A stretch of DNA of 64,000 nucleotides from Trichostrongylus colubriformis (GCA_963978905.1 OZ022257.1:12608509-12672508); one strand, 5' to 3'; positions 1-12,795 are shown, counted from the first letter of the stretch. Notes: generated from the sequence alone by a model not told the origin. A program made the numbers and translations.

Positions 1-254
1 TGAAAAGACAGTGACACAATGAACACAACAATGTCAGCGCTAGCGTTAACAATTCCGCATATTTTGTTTTAACTACAGTGACAACGACGATTTCTTCAGT
101 AGCAGAAGTTTTCGAGGTCTCATAGAAGGGGAGGGGGGAAGAGGTAGGGTCACAAAGAATTTTGCGCTCTCAATAAATATCCTAACCATAGCCAAGCCCA
201 TTAATCTGGATAGAAACCTAGCCTTACGATCAACTAGCGAGAGGTGACCCGTAC

Positions 255-684
255 AAAGGAATCGCGCACGGAAAAATGAGTTTTTCTGTTATCCATGTAT
301 TCATGTTGTAGTTGCCTATTAAGGGCTGCATGTAAAGTTTCACGCTGAAAAGTGAGAATTCGGCTGAGAAAAAAGCTCTCCGATTTCTTGGCCGGGTGGG
401 CGGGCCTCTGAGTAAAAGCCCCGTCCCGTCGTCCGCCGCGGTTGGGAACGGAGAGTGGGACTGTTAACGTAAGTTTCTGTTCCTACCTATGCGTCTCCGA
501 TAGCGGCGGACCACGGGGTGGGCACTTGCTCGAAGGCCCCGCCCACCCGACCGAGACTTTGTGGTGCTGTATCTTAGCTGGATTCACATTTTTCGCGTAA
601 AATTTGCATGCGGCCCACATTAGGCAAATACAATATAAATACATGGGAAACAGAAAAGCTCCTTGTTCCGTGGACGATTCCTTT
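255..684. mobile_element. Fold-back MITE, family A
   Basis: The ends are inverted (AAAGGAATCGCGCACGG on the left, its near complement ending in GATTCCTTT on the right). The arms of about 190 bp carry shared blocks such as GGCCGGGTGGGCGGG and a GCCTATTAAGGG/GCCCACATTAGGC pair. Related copies lie at 20.50-20.94 and 21.52-21.93 kb. There is no transposase, so it is non-autonomous. ORFs across it are by-products of the palindrome. Confidence 0.8.
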
Positions 685-1013
685 AAAGGCACCGGGAGGG
701 GGGCAAGGGCGGAATAACGTTTACGAAAACAATGGCGTCTGAAAACAAACATATGGGTTCGGTAGATACAATGTGTAACGAAACCAGCGTTGAAAAACGC
801 GCCGTGAGACGGTATTTGGCCCCGGGGCGCGCTTCCGTCCGAACTGCAAGCTTCCGTGGCCGAGCCACGCTTCGTTCATTTTGAAGCTTGTCTTCGGCCT
901 GATGTAACCTTATTTTTGAATTATTTCCTCTTTACTGTTTTCTAGTGACATATTTTACTTGTTTACTTATAGATCTTCTTAATTGTGCATTTCTATATCT
1001 GAAAATCTCAGAA

Positions 1014-1233
1014 GGGTCAAATAAAGTCGGGGGGAGACGCAACTTTGCGTCGACGTCGATGCTCCTTCCCCTTACTAGGCTTAGGCTAAAATTGATATCC
1101 CCTCCTCCCACATTAAAAAGCATCTGTCAAAGCATAGGTCTCATCAGCTTTAGCCTAACCCTAGGAAGGGAAAGAAGCTTTGACGTGGGTAAAAATTTTG
1201 CCTCTCCCCCCCCCCCCCGACTTTATTTGACCC
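1014..1233. mobile_element. MITE with GGGTCAAATAAAGTCGGGGG ends
   Basis: The inverted ends read GGGTCAAATAAAGTCGGGGG and its complement, with G/C homopolymer next to them. Inner blocks (TTAGGCTAAAATTGATATC; AGCTTTAGCCTAA) are also inverted. A close copy lies at 41208-41430 and a degraded one near 48.18-48.38 kb. Confidence 0.8.
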
Positions 1234-1317
1234 GTAAGTACATCTAGAAGCAATATAAGAAAGAACAAAGTGAAAACTAAAAGGAAAAAACAAATCTATA
1301 TTAGAACCATCTTCTTT

Positions 1318-1445
1318 TGGCACCATGCCAAGGCGTCAAATTGGCGAGTTTGTGCAATGGCGGCCACTCAAGCTCGTCCACACTACGTCTGTTCTACCGT
1401 AAGCCAAAATTACCCCTCCTGGTGTCTTTAAAGGCACCAGTAGGG
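1318..1445. repeat. Dispersed repeat ending in TTTAAAGGCACCA
   Basis: This block (GGCACCATGCCAAGGCGTC through CCCTCCTGGTGTCTTTAAAG) recurs in inverse orientation at about 9176-9297, and in part near 22.98-23.04 kb. No coding content is recognised. Confidence 0.65.
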
Positions 1446-2551
1446 GTAAGGGGAAACCAAGCAGGGGCGGTATCTTTCGAGCACAGCACGTTACTTCCGC
1501 AGAAAATGTCCTTTGAATGTACAGATTTTTTTCCTTTCTTCAAATAATTCCGTAACTGTTTCGAAAGCTATAAGTACCAGTGGTTCGCATATTTATTCTT
1601 GGAATGTGTATTTCAAAATACGTTTTCCAATGTATATGAGGTATCAAATATTGACTAGACTGATTATTGTTCAAGACAAGTAATAACTCCTAAGAAAAGG
1701 GAAAGAAGTTTATAAAGAGTTATCAACAGAAAGCGCTATTTTGACGAGTTGATGATTCAGGGGGTTGAAAGTGAAATGAATCGCGCGTTTCCTGCAACAC
1801 CCCTTCACTTCCTCGTTCCCCCTATAAACGTGGTAATTCGAGCCGAGGCGCCGAGTAAATTGCCGACCAATGTGCAAATCGCATTTCAGTTGCAAAGCAT
1901 CGTTGACTTTTGTAAGAGCAGGGTACACATGCAGTCGATGATTCCTCGACAGAAGGGAAAAGGGGTCGTATCCGACGAGCGGCATGGGGTTCATAACTAA
2001 TACAAAGGTAAACAATGATCCCAAGCTAACAGAACGAGATGATAAGCAAAGCATACCGTTGACTGACTCGGTGGTGTACAGAAATATGGTTAAATCTGAA
2101 AAAAATTCAAGTGATAAAGTACTTGGTATTAGTATGCAATCGGCGATAGTCACCGATACTGTACAGATTATGTAGACGTTGAAGGGGGAAGGGTCGTACA
2201 TATGTGGGTCCCCGTTGAGGGGAGGGGCATATTCCTCGACAGTCGGGTATGCTCTATGTAGGACAGCATCTCTTTCGCTCAATGTCGATAAGTTCATTTT
2301 GCGACATTTGTTTCAGAGTTTTGGTGAACAGACCCGTGCAAAGAGCAAAAGAAAAGCAAAATCAAGAAAATTTTGAACAAAATCAATTCACCGGACTAAT
2401 TACACACTTGAAATTCACTGAGCCGGTCCTCGTGCGACTGCTAAATGTCACTTTTGTGAAATGATATATTCAAAAACAAAATCACGCCCGAGCTAGCTCA
2501 ACGTGCAAAATCCAAAGCTACCCAAGCAAACTCTCACGCGCTATGGGGTGT

Positions 2552-2775
2552 AGTATATCGTTAGGACAGAAACGTCGAGTGGCCGTGTTCGGCACACGAC
2601 GGGATGGTGCGAGCTATGCGCGCCGTATTAGTTGAGTCCTGAAGCGATTACGCCTAGAATGAGGCGTAGAGCACCGTCATCACTTCAAGACCCACCCAAT
2701 ACAGCGCGCATAGCTCGCACCATCCCATCGCGTGCCGATCACGGCCACGCGACGTTTCTGTCCTAACGATATACT
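2552..2775. mobile_element. Fold-back MITE, family B (AGTATATCGTTAGGACAG)
   Basis: The ends are AGTATATCGTTAGGACAG and its complement, followed by GAAACGTCG, CGTG and GGGATGGTGCGAGCTATGCG blocks repeated inverted. Diverged relatives sharing the GCGAATTTTCTGTCC..GCATACAC end are near 33.1-33.2, 41.0, 44.0-44.2, 51.0-51.2 and 59.3 kb. Confidence 0.75.
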
Positions 2776-2799
2776 CCCCGCGCTATGACGGCGGAGAGC

Positions 2800-3820
2800 A
2801 AGCTTGGATAAAAAAGTTAGAAAAGTTCGGATTCACTGACCCTCCTCACTCAAAGACGCGTTATGTATCTGGACAGAACGGTAGTGGGGAGAGTGTGGCG
2901 CATCCCAATATTTGTGTGCTTTATTATTTCTGCGTTGTAAACAAAAATATCGATAGATTAAATAACGAGAGCGTAATTGGAAGAACTAATATACTACAAG
3001 AACAAGTAACAGATTCGATAAATAAATAACTCACAAGTAACAGATTAGATAAATAGATAATAAAGGTAACGACTAAAGGTATTATGGAAGAGATTATTCG
3101 ACCTAAATATGAAAATAATTATGAATGTGGAAGTCGAGGTGCTCAGTGGTATAGAGTTAAAAAATAAACAGAATGAAGCAATGGAAAATTTAAGAAATGA
3201 GTCGCTTTCATTCCACCGATTTCAAGCAATCTTATCTCATGTTGGCACTTGACATGACATGACTTACTTAGAAAAATGTGAATAAACAAAGAGAAGAGAT
3301 TTTAAACCGCCTAATAGAAGCTCAAAAACAAATGACGGCGAAAGTGAATCAGTAGAGATGAGACAAATTGATTTAGCTTTGACACATGTAGATCACATAA
3401 GGAAGAGCACAAATGAAAAGAGAAGAATAGCTGAAGACAGTGTTGTCAAAGAATGTATGTACATATTTCAGGATTCTTCAAATTTCTTGTAAGTGATTAG
3501 GTGACGAATAAGCTCACGATTAATGACTTCCGCGAAAATTTTGCAGAAATTTTTATTTCCAAATAGCACAAAGCTCGGTAGTAAGCAGTTTCTTCCTATT
3601 TGTAGCTCATTGTCCGCCATAAGAAACAAGAGAGGGGCCCTGAAAGGCCTTTTTTTTCCAGCCATCAGTAGAAATCGCGTCCATGCATTTGTCACCACGT
3701 GATGGAGACTCCCGTTTGACACAATGATAATACCCAAGAATAAGAATTCTACCGGAGAAAGTGACGCATACAAGCCTAATCACCATAAGGCTGGATTTGA
3801 AGCTGCATCCCTTAGAATTG
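2800..3820. other. No recognised gene
   Basis: A/T- and purine-rich sequence. The minus-strand ORF at 3468-3773 has no recognisable domain and no supporting splice context. A short block near 3128-3160 (GTCGAGGTGCTCAGTGG) resembles one near 57.84 kb, which suggests an old dispersed repeat. Confidence 0.4.
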
Positions 3821-3822
3821 GC

Positions 3823-4287
3823 TTAAAGGCACACCGCGCGATAATCAGAATAGCGGCTTACTTTCTTGAGACAGGTAGGTCTTCGGATAACTGCTCAAGC
3901 TGAGCCTTTGTTGCGGCTCCACGGTGCACCCTCACGGGGTTGTGCCTGCTTGAACGCAACCAAGCCACGCCCACCTAAGCACATCATACCTGGTTTAGAG
4001 GAACGAATTTCCAACGTGGAAGCTGTCTTCATGATCGAAATGGCTGTTAAATCATCAAATTATCTTCTCTTATTGGAAGTTTCCTCCCCCACGTGAGCGC
4101 CACGTTGGAAACCTGGTCGTCTAAAGCCAGGCGTGATGTGGTCGGGTGGGCGGGGCTTGGTTGTATTCAAGCAGGCACAACACCTTGAGGGTGCGCAGTG
4201 CAGCCGCAAGAAAGATGCAGCGTGAGCAGTCATCCAAGGTCCTACTTGCTTTCAAAAGGTAAGTCACTAAGCGTGGTGTGCCTTTAA
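3823..4287. mobile_element. Fold-back MITE with TTAAAGGCACACC ends
   Basis: The ends are TTAAAGGCACACC and GGTGTGCCTTTAA. The long imperfect arms include inverted copies of GTTGTGCCTGCTTGAA and AACCAAGCC. No transposase is present. Confidence 0.75.
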
Positions 4288-4299
4288 ATGTCCAACTTT

Positions 4300-6360
4300 C
4301 ATATGTTATCTTGGGTTTTGTCACCCTGAAGAAAGGCTCCATTTAGAGAAGGGGGACCAATTGTTTTATCTTAATTGTTGCTGATTAGCACCTACCTTAC
4401 TTTTAAACGCCATGACCCATTCGCAAAAGGCTCTGAACGAAGAGTTGACATCTGATCTTTCTCGTCAAGGGAGAGCGCCCTCATAAGAATTTCGATCAAT
4501 CCTTTGAAATTTCGAGTACAAAGTCCTCTTAATATCCTTCCGCCGGTTTAAATGGACCTTTTGAAGGGGTGGGGTGGTCCTTCAGATCTCTCACTGTTAT
4601 CATGTCTACAAAATACTAATAGCAGACAAATCCACAGCTGCTCAAATGCCTTGGTTGAAGAAGGAGTAGTGACTCTCAAAACGGCGATACGCGGGAGTAC
4701 AACACATCGAAATAAATGGTAAATAAAGTCGCAAACATTGCTTGCAACGAATGAGACCCAAAAACGCGCAAAAATGTGCTGAAACCACGAGAGACCACTA
4801 GCAGAATTGTAAGTTACTGCTTAGTAGAGCCACGAGTAAGTCAAATACTGTTCTAAACGAAGTAAGAATCGAGGAGCAATGTTGGATGAAGAATCACGGG
4901 TGCTCAAAAGCGAACAAGTTAGAAGTGAAGTGGAGTGATCATTACCGAACCCTATCTCGTAGGCGTGCCTGCGGTCACATAATCGATACTATTAATAGAA
5001 CAGTCCGCACGAGCGCCAAAATCATGAACCATGAATGGTAGGCCACGCCCGCTCCCGCCAAAAGCAATCCACGCACGCAAAGTATGTCACGAGCAGGGTC
5101 GGAAGTTGCTTAACATTGTCGAGGAATACGACCTTCTTTCAAATCGATATGACCCCATTCCATGGGAGGTCCTCATACAATGCTTGACCATAGCCATGAG
5201 CTTGCGACAGATGCAGCATATTCTGACCCCTAGGAATAATCTCAGGATTTCGACCTGAATGGAAGGCTTCCTTGAATATCTCCCCTAAAGCTTGGGTGCT
5301 ATGAGAGGGCATTTCTTGCACCCTTTTAATCGATATCCTTTTCAAAATAACTGTGCGTTGTGGAAGTAGCCTGACTGGTACATGCAGAGAAGGCAAGCAA
5401 TCAAAAAGGAGAGAACGACAAAAACTTATAAGACTTATAAAAAACTATGAAATTTACTTGTACTGATTTATGAAGCAGGGATGACCGAGCGGCAAGTAAT
5501 AAAAAGTAAAAAGGCAAAATGAAAATCATAAACACATCACTGGATGCCACCGAACACCAAAAACGTGTCCTGACGCACGCTACTGCAAGACGAAACAAAA
5601 AACAATTATTGAAATCTATTGTGAAATCAAACTTCAACATGAATTCACCAGGAAAATGCAACTAAATCAACACAATTCTCGTGGCAATGAAAGTCGTGAG
5701 ATCACTGGGTGAAAATGAGGTCATTTGCTATGGAATACGCAAAAAATCCGTTAAAACTCTGTTATTGCGATTTCAAGTGTGCTATGAATACCTGTTTAGA
5801 CCTTATTTTATTGATATTTTAACAGTGACAACTTCCCCGAAAAACAAGACGTTTGTTTGGAAGCCTAAATTTTGTCGTATGAAAAGGCAAAAAGGGTTAG
5901 GGCTGATTTAACGCCTGATCTAGAGGTCTTAATTTCCTGTAATTTCAAATTCGCAGTAGCAGTGCTTAAAATGTCTCCCCCTCATCACCAGTGAATGCTA
6001 GCACTTATCCAAAGCATTCACTCACGTCATTTTCCGCTCAAAATACTATTAAAAATGCTAGCAATACTAGTTTGGAGTACTCGTGGCATCCACTAACGCC
6101 ACCCTCTCACGAGACACGCCCCTCACCAGTTGCGAACGAAGAACTTAACGAATATCCCTCTTTCTACGCGTACTACGTACTTTGTACGCGAATTAAAATA
6201 TTGATAAAAGTTTATAGCTTTCTGGTGCATTTGATAAGGGCAGTTCCATGGTCAAATCAGCTTCAGGTTGCTCCATATAAGTACTGCAAGCTCCACGAAA
6301 AATGCTTATCATAGCCAAGTTTCTCTACACGCTTTCACCACGGAAGCTTAATGGCCGGTG
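4300..6360. other. No recognised gene
   Basis: Overlapping ORFs on both strands at 5.03-5.40 kb and one at 5.99-6.31 kb are open, but show no known motif, signal peptide or consistent splice sites. I see no gene here. Confidence 0.4.
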
Positions 6361-6372
6361 AAGTCAAACTTA

Positions 6373-6512
6373 GGCCGCCGTCAGACTTTGCGATTTTGCG
6401 GCATCGCACTTTCGCACGCGATAATACGACCCTGAGATTGCGCAATGTCGCAGCTTCGCGTGCGAAAGTGCGACCCCACAAAATCGCAAAATCGCAAAGT
6501 CCGACGGCGGCC
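6373..6512. mobile_element. MITE, family C (GGCCGCCGTCAGACTTTGCG)
   Basis: The ends are GGCCGCCGTCAGACTTTGCG and an inverted copy ending CGGCGGCC; the interior is an inverted array of GCGATTTTGCG-type words. Copies are at 12631-12795 and 37707-37861. Confidence 0.8.
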
Positions 6513-6889
6513 CTAAATAGGTCGACATTACATTCGAGTCGTATTCCCAGATTTATACAAAGTTTCCAGCTATTTAGAAGTTGTGAGCTAACGGAAGCTA
6601 TCGCTAATTGATGATTAATAGAGATAAATGGCGCTGTTCAATAAGTTCAGACACCAAATGGACCTAAATAGGCACTTTGTGACGTCATTGTCGGTCTAGT
6701 CTATGGACGTGTATGGTGTTCTTGTTATTCGAATAAGCATGAAGTATGATGGTGTGGACACGGGAAACGGGTCTCGGCTTAGCCATATAATAGCTTAGAT
6801 TGTGCAACGAAAGACCGGTTGCCACGATCCGGGACAAACGCTTTAAAAGCCCCCTTCAAATCGTCATCAGCACACAGCTACTGTTCAAA

Positions 6890-7800
6890 ATGATTCGTCA
6901 CCTACTTCTTTTGGCCACCTCCATCGTTTTGGCCATCGCTTTCCACCGTAAGCCAGTTCCGATTTTCGTGACTTTTTATGTATTTATTCTTCGTTATTTC
7001 AACAACTTTTAATTAGCCGAGATACTGGATGCCTTTAATTGTAGAGTACAGAGAACTCAACTGCACCACACCCACCAACACTATTCGAGGAGGTCCTGAC
7101 AGGTGCGTGCCATGTACTCACTTCTACATAACTTATGCCTTGTGATCATGTTTCATAAATTTTTAAGAGGAGTTATTGATTTTCACTATTATTTCCGATT
7201 GCTCTTGAATTCCCAACTGTAATTTTGATTGCACATTTCCAGAGCTCAGTGCCAGTTGACCCTGAAAGAAGAAGAGCTTGAATCTGGACGACCAGTCCCA
7301 AAAGATCTTGGATGCTGGAAGGTTGAGATTTATTCTTGAAATCAGCAAACTCATTGTTATACTTAGCAAAAATTGAATTCCTATTAAAATTAACTAGAAT
7401 CTATAGTTATCACTGCTTTTTAAAAATATTTCTAAAAAATTTCCAGGAGGATCATGAAGGCGAAGAGAGGGAGTATTGTGATCTGGTGTGCCCTAACTCA
7501 CATACCGTATTCATCTCATACATCAATCAAGGCCACAGAGCCTGCTTCAACTTCATTACTTATCAAATTGAAAAGGTCAGCATAAATAAGCCTTGCTAAT
7601 TCATGAAATTTGATCTGTTTTGGGATATTGATTATTGATTTCAGCGTGGAGAAGAGAGATACTTGTGGCGTAGTGGAAAATGCCTCAACTCCACCGTCAA
7701 CTACCGTATCGGATGCAAATTCGACGATCCATTTGATACCCAATTCAAGTCCGACAATGAGATCCTGGCTCATCTTCGTGCCCGTGCACGCCGTGCCTAG
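6890..7800 (+). CDS. Secreted eight-cysteine nematode protein, five exons
   Basis: Exons 6890-6947, 7045-7102, 7243-7321, 7447-7575 and 7645-7800 join in frame to 159 codons plus TAG. Residues 1-18 (MIRHLLLLATSIVLAIAF) form a signal peptide, which picks this ATG over upstream in-frame codons. The mature part has eight cysteines, including the contexts AQCQLTL, DLGCWKE, REYCDLVCP, GHRACFNF and GKCLNS, and a basic tail (HLRARARRA). Acceptors are TTGTAG, TTTCCAG, TTTCCAG and TTTCAG; donors are GTAAGC, GTGCGT, GTTGAG and GTCAGC. The even number of cysteines suggests disulfides in a secreted or cuticle-facing protein. It looks like a nematode-restricted family, possibly DUF7808-type, but that name is from memory and unverified. 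Function unknown. Confidence 0.87.
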
Positions 7801-7853
7801 ATAGCTCCATGACTTCAAAACTTTTGTAATTTGTGCAATTATCGAGCAATGAT

Positions 7854-7859
7854 ATTAAA
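7854..7859 (+). terminator. Poly(A) signal ATTAAA
   Basis: ATTAAA lies 54 bp after the stop codon of the secreted eight-cysteine gene, in A/T-rich sequence. It is the common variant of AATAAA and fits the 3' end of that gene. Confidence 0.5.
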
Positions 7860-7869
7860 TATTATTTTC

Positions 7870-9170
7870 TAAACATGTTCAACCAATTTCGTTGGAAAAA
7901 TCAGTCAAACGCTGAAATTCAAGTCTTTCCACTTTCATTTATTTGGAGTATATCGAATATTCTTGATCGTGAAAATTGGAATTAGTGGTGTTATAGCGTG
8001 ATCGCGTTATCCATTTCAGCCAACCTTGCCATTCTCCGGCTTCGATAATCAGTAAAATTGCATTCATACTTTGCGACGCAGTCGCACGACCGCTGTTTCT
8101 CGCGTTCACTTTATGTAAAGAACTGAAGAGGTTTCAATACTCTACTATGCGATCGCTTAAGAAGTGGGTACTACCTAGAATTTGCACTGTATGGATATGT
8201 TACTACGGGTGGAGATGGTATATAGGCAGGGGGACGCACTCTCCCTCTCATGGTGGGGGGATCAATGCCTGCTCTGACCAGCCAAGCCCCATCTCTCCAA
8301 GGTGGATTCTCTCCCTTTCTCGTAGACTCGTCTGGAAGTGATAAAATCACTGACTTGTACATTGGCTGACCTCGCAAGTCATTTAATGAGCCAAATCGCG
8401 TTCATTGGCCACCACTACATATTGTGAATGGAACTAAAACGCACGGCGAACTCACCAGGGTATTGATTAACGCCAATTTTTTTCATTTCTTCTATTACCT
8501 GTGCTTCTGGACCTTCCTTAACTGCACATTTCCTTCACGCTCCTTGCCGCTTTCTGCTGCAGTTTATTAAGTGATCTCGGGATTTCGTTTTGCCCGAGGG
8601 GCTCATGGAGTATTCATCTCATATTGAGATAAGCGGCCAACGATATTATCTCAAACGATGCTCTGCCTTGGACTTTAGTTCATCTGTAGCTAAGCAAATC
8701 TTGGTGCTGGCCAGCCATGCCATCATGGAATCTTTTCAAGAGGTGCTAGGTCGCAATCAGCGAGAAATCTTTTTTCAACACGACTATGGAGATGTTTTTC
8801 ATATTCGTGGTGAGCAGTGTGAGAATCCGGGAGCTAGAAGGGAGCTTTGGAGGGTAAAAGTCCAATTTTTGATTTCATCCACAGTCCTCCATACGAATAT
8901 TGCTAAAACTATGCTGAATCACAGGTTAACACGTTGCCTGGGAAATATGTAAGTAAAATTGCAAGTTCGATTCCCGTTCAGGCAGTATGTTTGTCCACAA
9001 CTGAGCATTACTAAGATTATAAATATCTCGGTTTATTTGCAGCGCTCTTCGAGAACACCAGTGAGCAGGTTAAGGAAGAAAGCTTATTTTGGTGACGGAA
9101 ATCGCGTAAAAAGAAAAGGAAAAGAAAAAAAAATCAAAATCAGGAAATGTCATTGGAAGAATGAATAAGG
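7870..9170. other. No recognised gene; one unassigned ORF at 8590-8952
   Basis: The only long frame is a 120-codon + strand ORF at 8590-8952. It starts at a non-ATG codon, has no family motif I recognise and no clear splice partners. It could be a repeat remnant or chance. Confidence 0.35.
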
Positions 9171-9175
9171 ATAAT

Positions 9176-9297
9176 TAAAGACACCAGAAGGGGGTAATTT
9201 TGGCCTACGGTAGAACAGACGTAGTTCGGACGAGTTTGAGTGGCCGCCATTGCACAAACTCGCCAATTTGACGTCTTGGCATGGTGCCAAGATGAGA
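9176..9297. repeat. Inverse copy of the 1.3-kb repeat
   Basis: Matches 1318-1445 in reverse orientation, sharing GACACCAGAAGGGGGTAATT and GCACAAACTCGCCAATTTG blocks. Confidence 0.65.
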
Positions 9298-10710
9298 TGC
9301 TTCTATTATAAAGTTGTTTTTTCCTTTTTCTTTTTACTTTGCTCTTTCTTATATTGTTTCCAGCTGTACTTACATGAATGCTAGTGTAGTTGGGAATGGC
9401 CACTCCACTGCGCTGGAGTCAGGTGCTACAACTAACAATGGCCCGCGGCCCGTCTCCTACAGCGGACAACTCGGAAAGTCATTGTGTTGATGCGAATGGG
9501 ATGCGAATACACACCGCAGCGTTGTGCTTTTGAATCCGGGTTTTTTCAACGATTATCGCTTCTAACCTTCAGTGTTCGTTACAAAATGCTCATTTCTTAG
9601 CATCTTCCTCTTGCTTCGGACCCCTTCCGGTTCCTTTGAAAAGCTCATTTGGAATTCAAGTGATGTATTGGACGAAGGGATATCCAATGATGGTAATATG
9701 AGAATGAAATAAATCACTATAAGTCTATCACTACTGAAGCCTTTTCCATTCCTCAATTGGCATATTTTTGAAATCTCTATACTTCATGCAAACCTGCTGA
9801 ATGCATTAACCGCGTGCTGCTAAATAATTTTCTAAGGTTGTGTGTAATTAGGATTGAATGCAATGTGTGCGAGCAGGAGAGCGACAGGAACCAACCAGGG
9901 TACACCAGGAGTCGGGTATACCGCGACAGGGGGGGGGGGTCGTATTTGATCGGACAGAATGGCCCCTACAGAGGTCAGCCACAAGCACTAGAATCAAACT
10001 CATTTTAATTTTCTCCGTGAACACGTCTGAGGGATCGCAAAATAAACATCCTTTCGCTCCAGATTATAATACACAGCAGTAGAACACATTGCAACTATGC
10101 AACCCGACAACGTTACTGCATTGTAGAGGTCAGAAAAGGAGAGGGGTCGTATTTTGTCTTCGTAGAGGGGGAGGGTCGTAATGAAGCGGCTATTTTCCTT
10201 GACACCTGGGAGTCCTGGACCCAACCACAAACTCTTGGCGCGCGCGCCGCATGCGTAACGTGACTTTTTTCCCTAATGGCACACAACCGTGTCCTGAATA
10301 CTTTTTATGCTCTTCTCTACAGTTCGCAGTCTACACATCAAACTTCGAACTCACAAATAATCAGCTTTTTTTCCTTGGTCTTCTTTACCCCTTAGAAGGC
10401 AACCAATACTTTTTGGAAACCAGTGAGTTATACTAGCGATTTCTGTTGGTATGACTTTAATCGTAGTGGGAAAAAGCTAATAACTTTCTCGTCTAGGACG
10501 GATATGCATTAGCAACTGCTAATGCAGCTTCAAGCTCTCATATGTGTTGTTTATTCCAGTCACTGCCATTTAGCAAGATGTGAAGGTGTCATCCTTGATT
10601 AACTGTGGCATGATGTATTGGGATATTAACAAAAACATTTCCCTAGAATTTCAAGGAAAGAGGTGAATTTCGTTGATTTATAAGGAATCCGAATGACTTG
10701 ATGGCATCTA

Positions 10711-11206
10711 GAGTAGCGCTCAGAAGTCTTCGGCCAAATGGTTTTCACTTTGGTTTTTCACTTGTATTTTCTGCGACTGGGCTGATCTATGTAAGTGAAA
10801 TTTCAGTATGATGTACTTGGAAACACTGCATACTAAATATACTATTTTGGCGCTCAACGGTGTAGGTTACGTGGTTGAATGCAATTTTTTGTTTTTGGAT
10901 TGCCATCCCTATGCCGTTCCGCTGTGCCGCTGTCATCAAAAGTCGTGGTCTTTCTACAAAGGCTTGATGTTCTCTGAGGCTTTCTCGTTTTTTCTGTAAA
11001 AAAAGTCGTTTTTCTTGACCAAGCCGTCTTTCTTTTTTCTGGTTTTGTAGTAAATTCTTGTAAAAAACCATGATAAGAGTCAAGCGGTATTCAAGTAGAT
11101 GTTGACAATAGGTTCAGGCACCACATATTAAAATTTTGTCAAATTTGGTCAAGTAGAAAAAATTATGACAAAAAAGTGTTTGGCCGAAGACTTTTGAGCA
11201 CTACTG
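10711..11206. mobile_element. Tc1/mariner-type non-autonomous element, copy 1
   Basis: Flanked by TA on both sides. The ends are inverted: GAGTAGCGCTCAGAAGTC on the left, and CAGTAGTGCTCAAAAGTC read inward from the right, each followed by TTCGGCCAAA. A near-full-length copy is at 48964-49473. The length (about 500 bp) and lack of transposase mark it as non-autonomous. Confidence 0.8.
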
Positions 11207-11765
11207 TATGTATGTCACAAAGCCGTTCGCTTGGTGTTTGTATAAAGTGGGAGCAACGATGACACATTTTTCTTTCCCAGCTATTGAAAGTATGCTTAAT
11301 TTTGATCGGAAGTTTGCATACGCTGTCCATGGATCCCCTGATGATTTACAAGACATTAAACCGATAAGCTCAAGCTCCCACGGAGCTTATTAACCACCGT
11401 GAGTGGCGAGTTAGGAAAATGCAGTGGATGTCCCGAGTGAAGTTGTGTAGGGCCGTGGTAAGGACATCAACGATAGTAGAAGAGTTCGTGTTTTGGGCAT
11501 GCGCGCTGCGTACAAAAACTTCCTTTATCGGCAGAGGAGCTTTTCGTGACTCGGGTCCTCATCTATCCATTCTCCCAGCGCGAAGTATACCTAGTAACGT
11601 GATGTGATACTTTCTTAACCGTCTAAGACGGACCGATTGCAATGATGTTAGTCATGTTGTGAATCGATTATTCAAGTCCTCGTGTGATATATGGACAGCT
11701 TTCGCATGACATATGCATATGATCAGCCTCTGTACCTCACTCAGAGGTTCCCTAAGCCTTGCTCA

Positions 11766-12322
11766 TTAAAGACAGCATTAGGGGTAATGTAGTAATGGAG
11801 AAATCCGTACATGGAGTCAATCACATGGTAGTCCTGGGCCTAAGAAGGCTGTCTGTGGCGAAATCCCGGTGAAAAAGCGCCCCTCCGAGCTGTAGAAACG
11901 CCGCAAAACGCCGCAACCGCCCATCTGTCCCGCCTCTTTGATTTGCCGATCCCGCCTCCCGATGACGTAATTCCCGATTGACTGGGGTGGGAGCGGCCAA
12001 GGAGATGCGGCAGGAACGAAGGTTTTGCGGCGCGCTTTCAGTTTGAGCTTGAAGCTTACTCCGGAAAATAGATGCTGTCGTATTTCTAAACATTCCCTTG
12101 TGTTTACTTGGCAACATGCCAATGGAAAACTAGATCAGACCACCCGCCTCTTGACGGACAGGTCGCCCGCCTCCAGAATCAACGTGGAAAGGGGATCCTA
12201 TTTCTCGGGTTCTGGCCGATTCCATCCGTTGTTTCTTCACTGTCCTGTTACTAGGCATCTCGACATTCATATGCACTACTTCTTTTACTTTTCGTCCGAC
12301 TTTCTCCTAATGCTGCCTTTAA
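11766..12322. mobile_element. Non-autonomous element with TTAAAGRCA ends, copy 1
   Basis: The inverted ends are TTAAAGACAGCATTAGGGG and CTCCTAATGCTGCCTTTAA. The whole 556 bp is closely matched by 53212-53771, including the GGCGAAATCCCGGTGAAAAA block. Several 60-110 codon ORFs across it are conserved only because the element is conserved; none has a recognised domain. Confidence 0.8.
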
Positions 12323-12630
12323 GATACTCTAACGATTTCGTCACATTTGTCATTTCATAGTGCACATGGCCCTCCTTGCCCGTATTTGTGGGTGATATCT
12401 ATGGGATGAGGTAAGAACAACAACAGTGTTCCTTTTCATAGACCCTCTTTAGTTTACAGAAATGCACAACAGTTTGTTGATTTATTTTCATAAACACTTG
12501 CAAGGAAGCTATTTATTCTAAGGCTCAATTAACGATAACCTTTTTGCGATCAGTAACCATTATGTGGGGTGCTGAAGGACACCCAAGCGGAGTGCCGGCC
12601 ATCTTAAGACGGTGGTCATCATCTGAATTA

Positions 12631-12795
12631 GGCTGCTGTCAGACTTTGCGTTTTTGCGATTTTGGACTCTGCGATTTTGCGGTGTCGCGGCCCCGCATGC
12701 GGATTTGCGGCAGTGCACATTTTCAAGATCATGCTATCGCGTGCGAAAGTGCGATGAGTCGCAAAATCGCGAAATCGCAAAAATCGACGGCGCTC
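12631..12795. mobile_element. MITE, family C, copy 2
   Basis: Starts GGCTGCTGTCAGACTTTGCG and ends in the inverse of it (CGACGGCGC), with the same GCGATTTTGCG inner words as the copy at 6373. Confidence 0.7.

Noticed and set aside
1710..2297. 195-codon minus-strand ORF
   Set aside because: Low complexity of motif content; part of it is a dispersed GTCGAGGAATC/GGGTCGTA repeat, no domain, and the opposite strand is also open.
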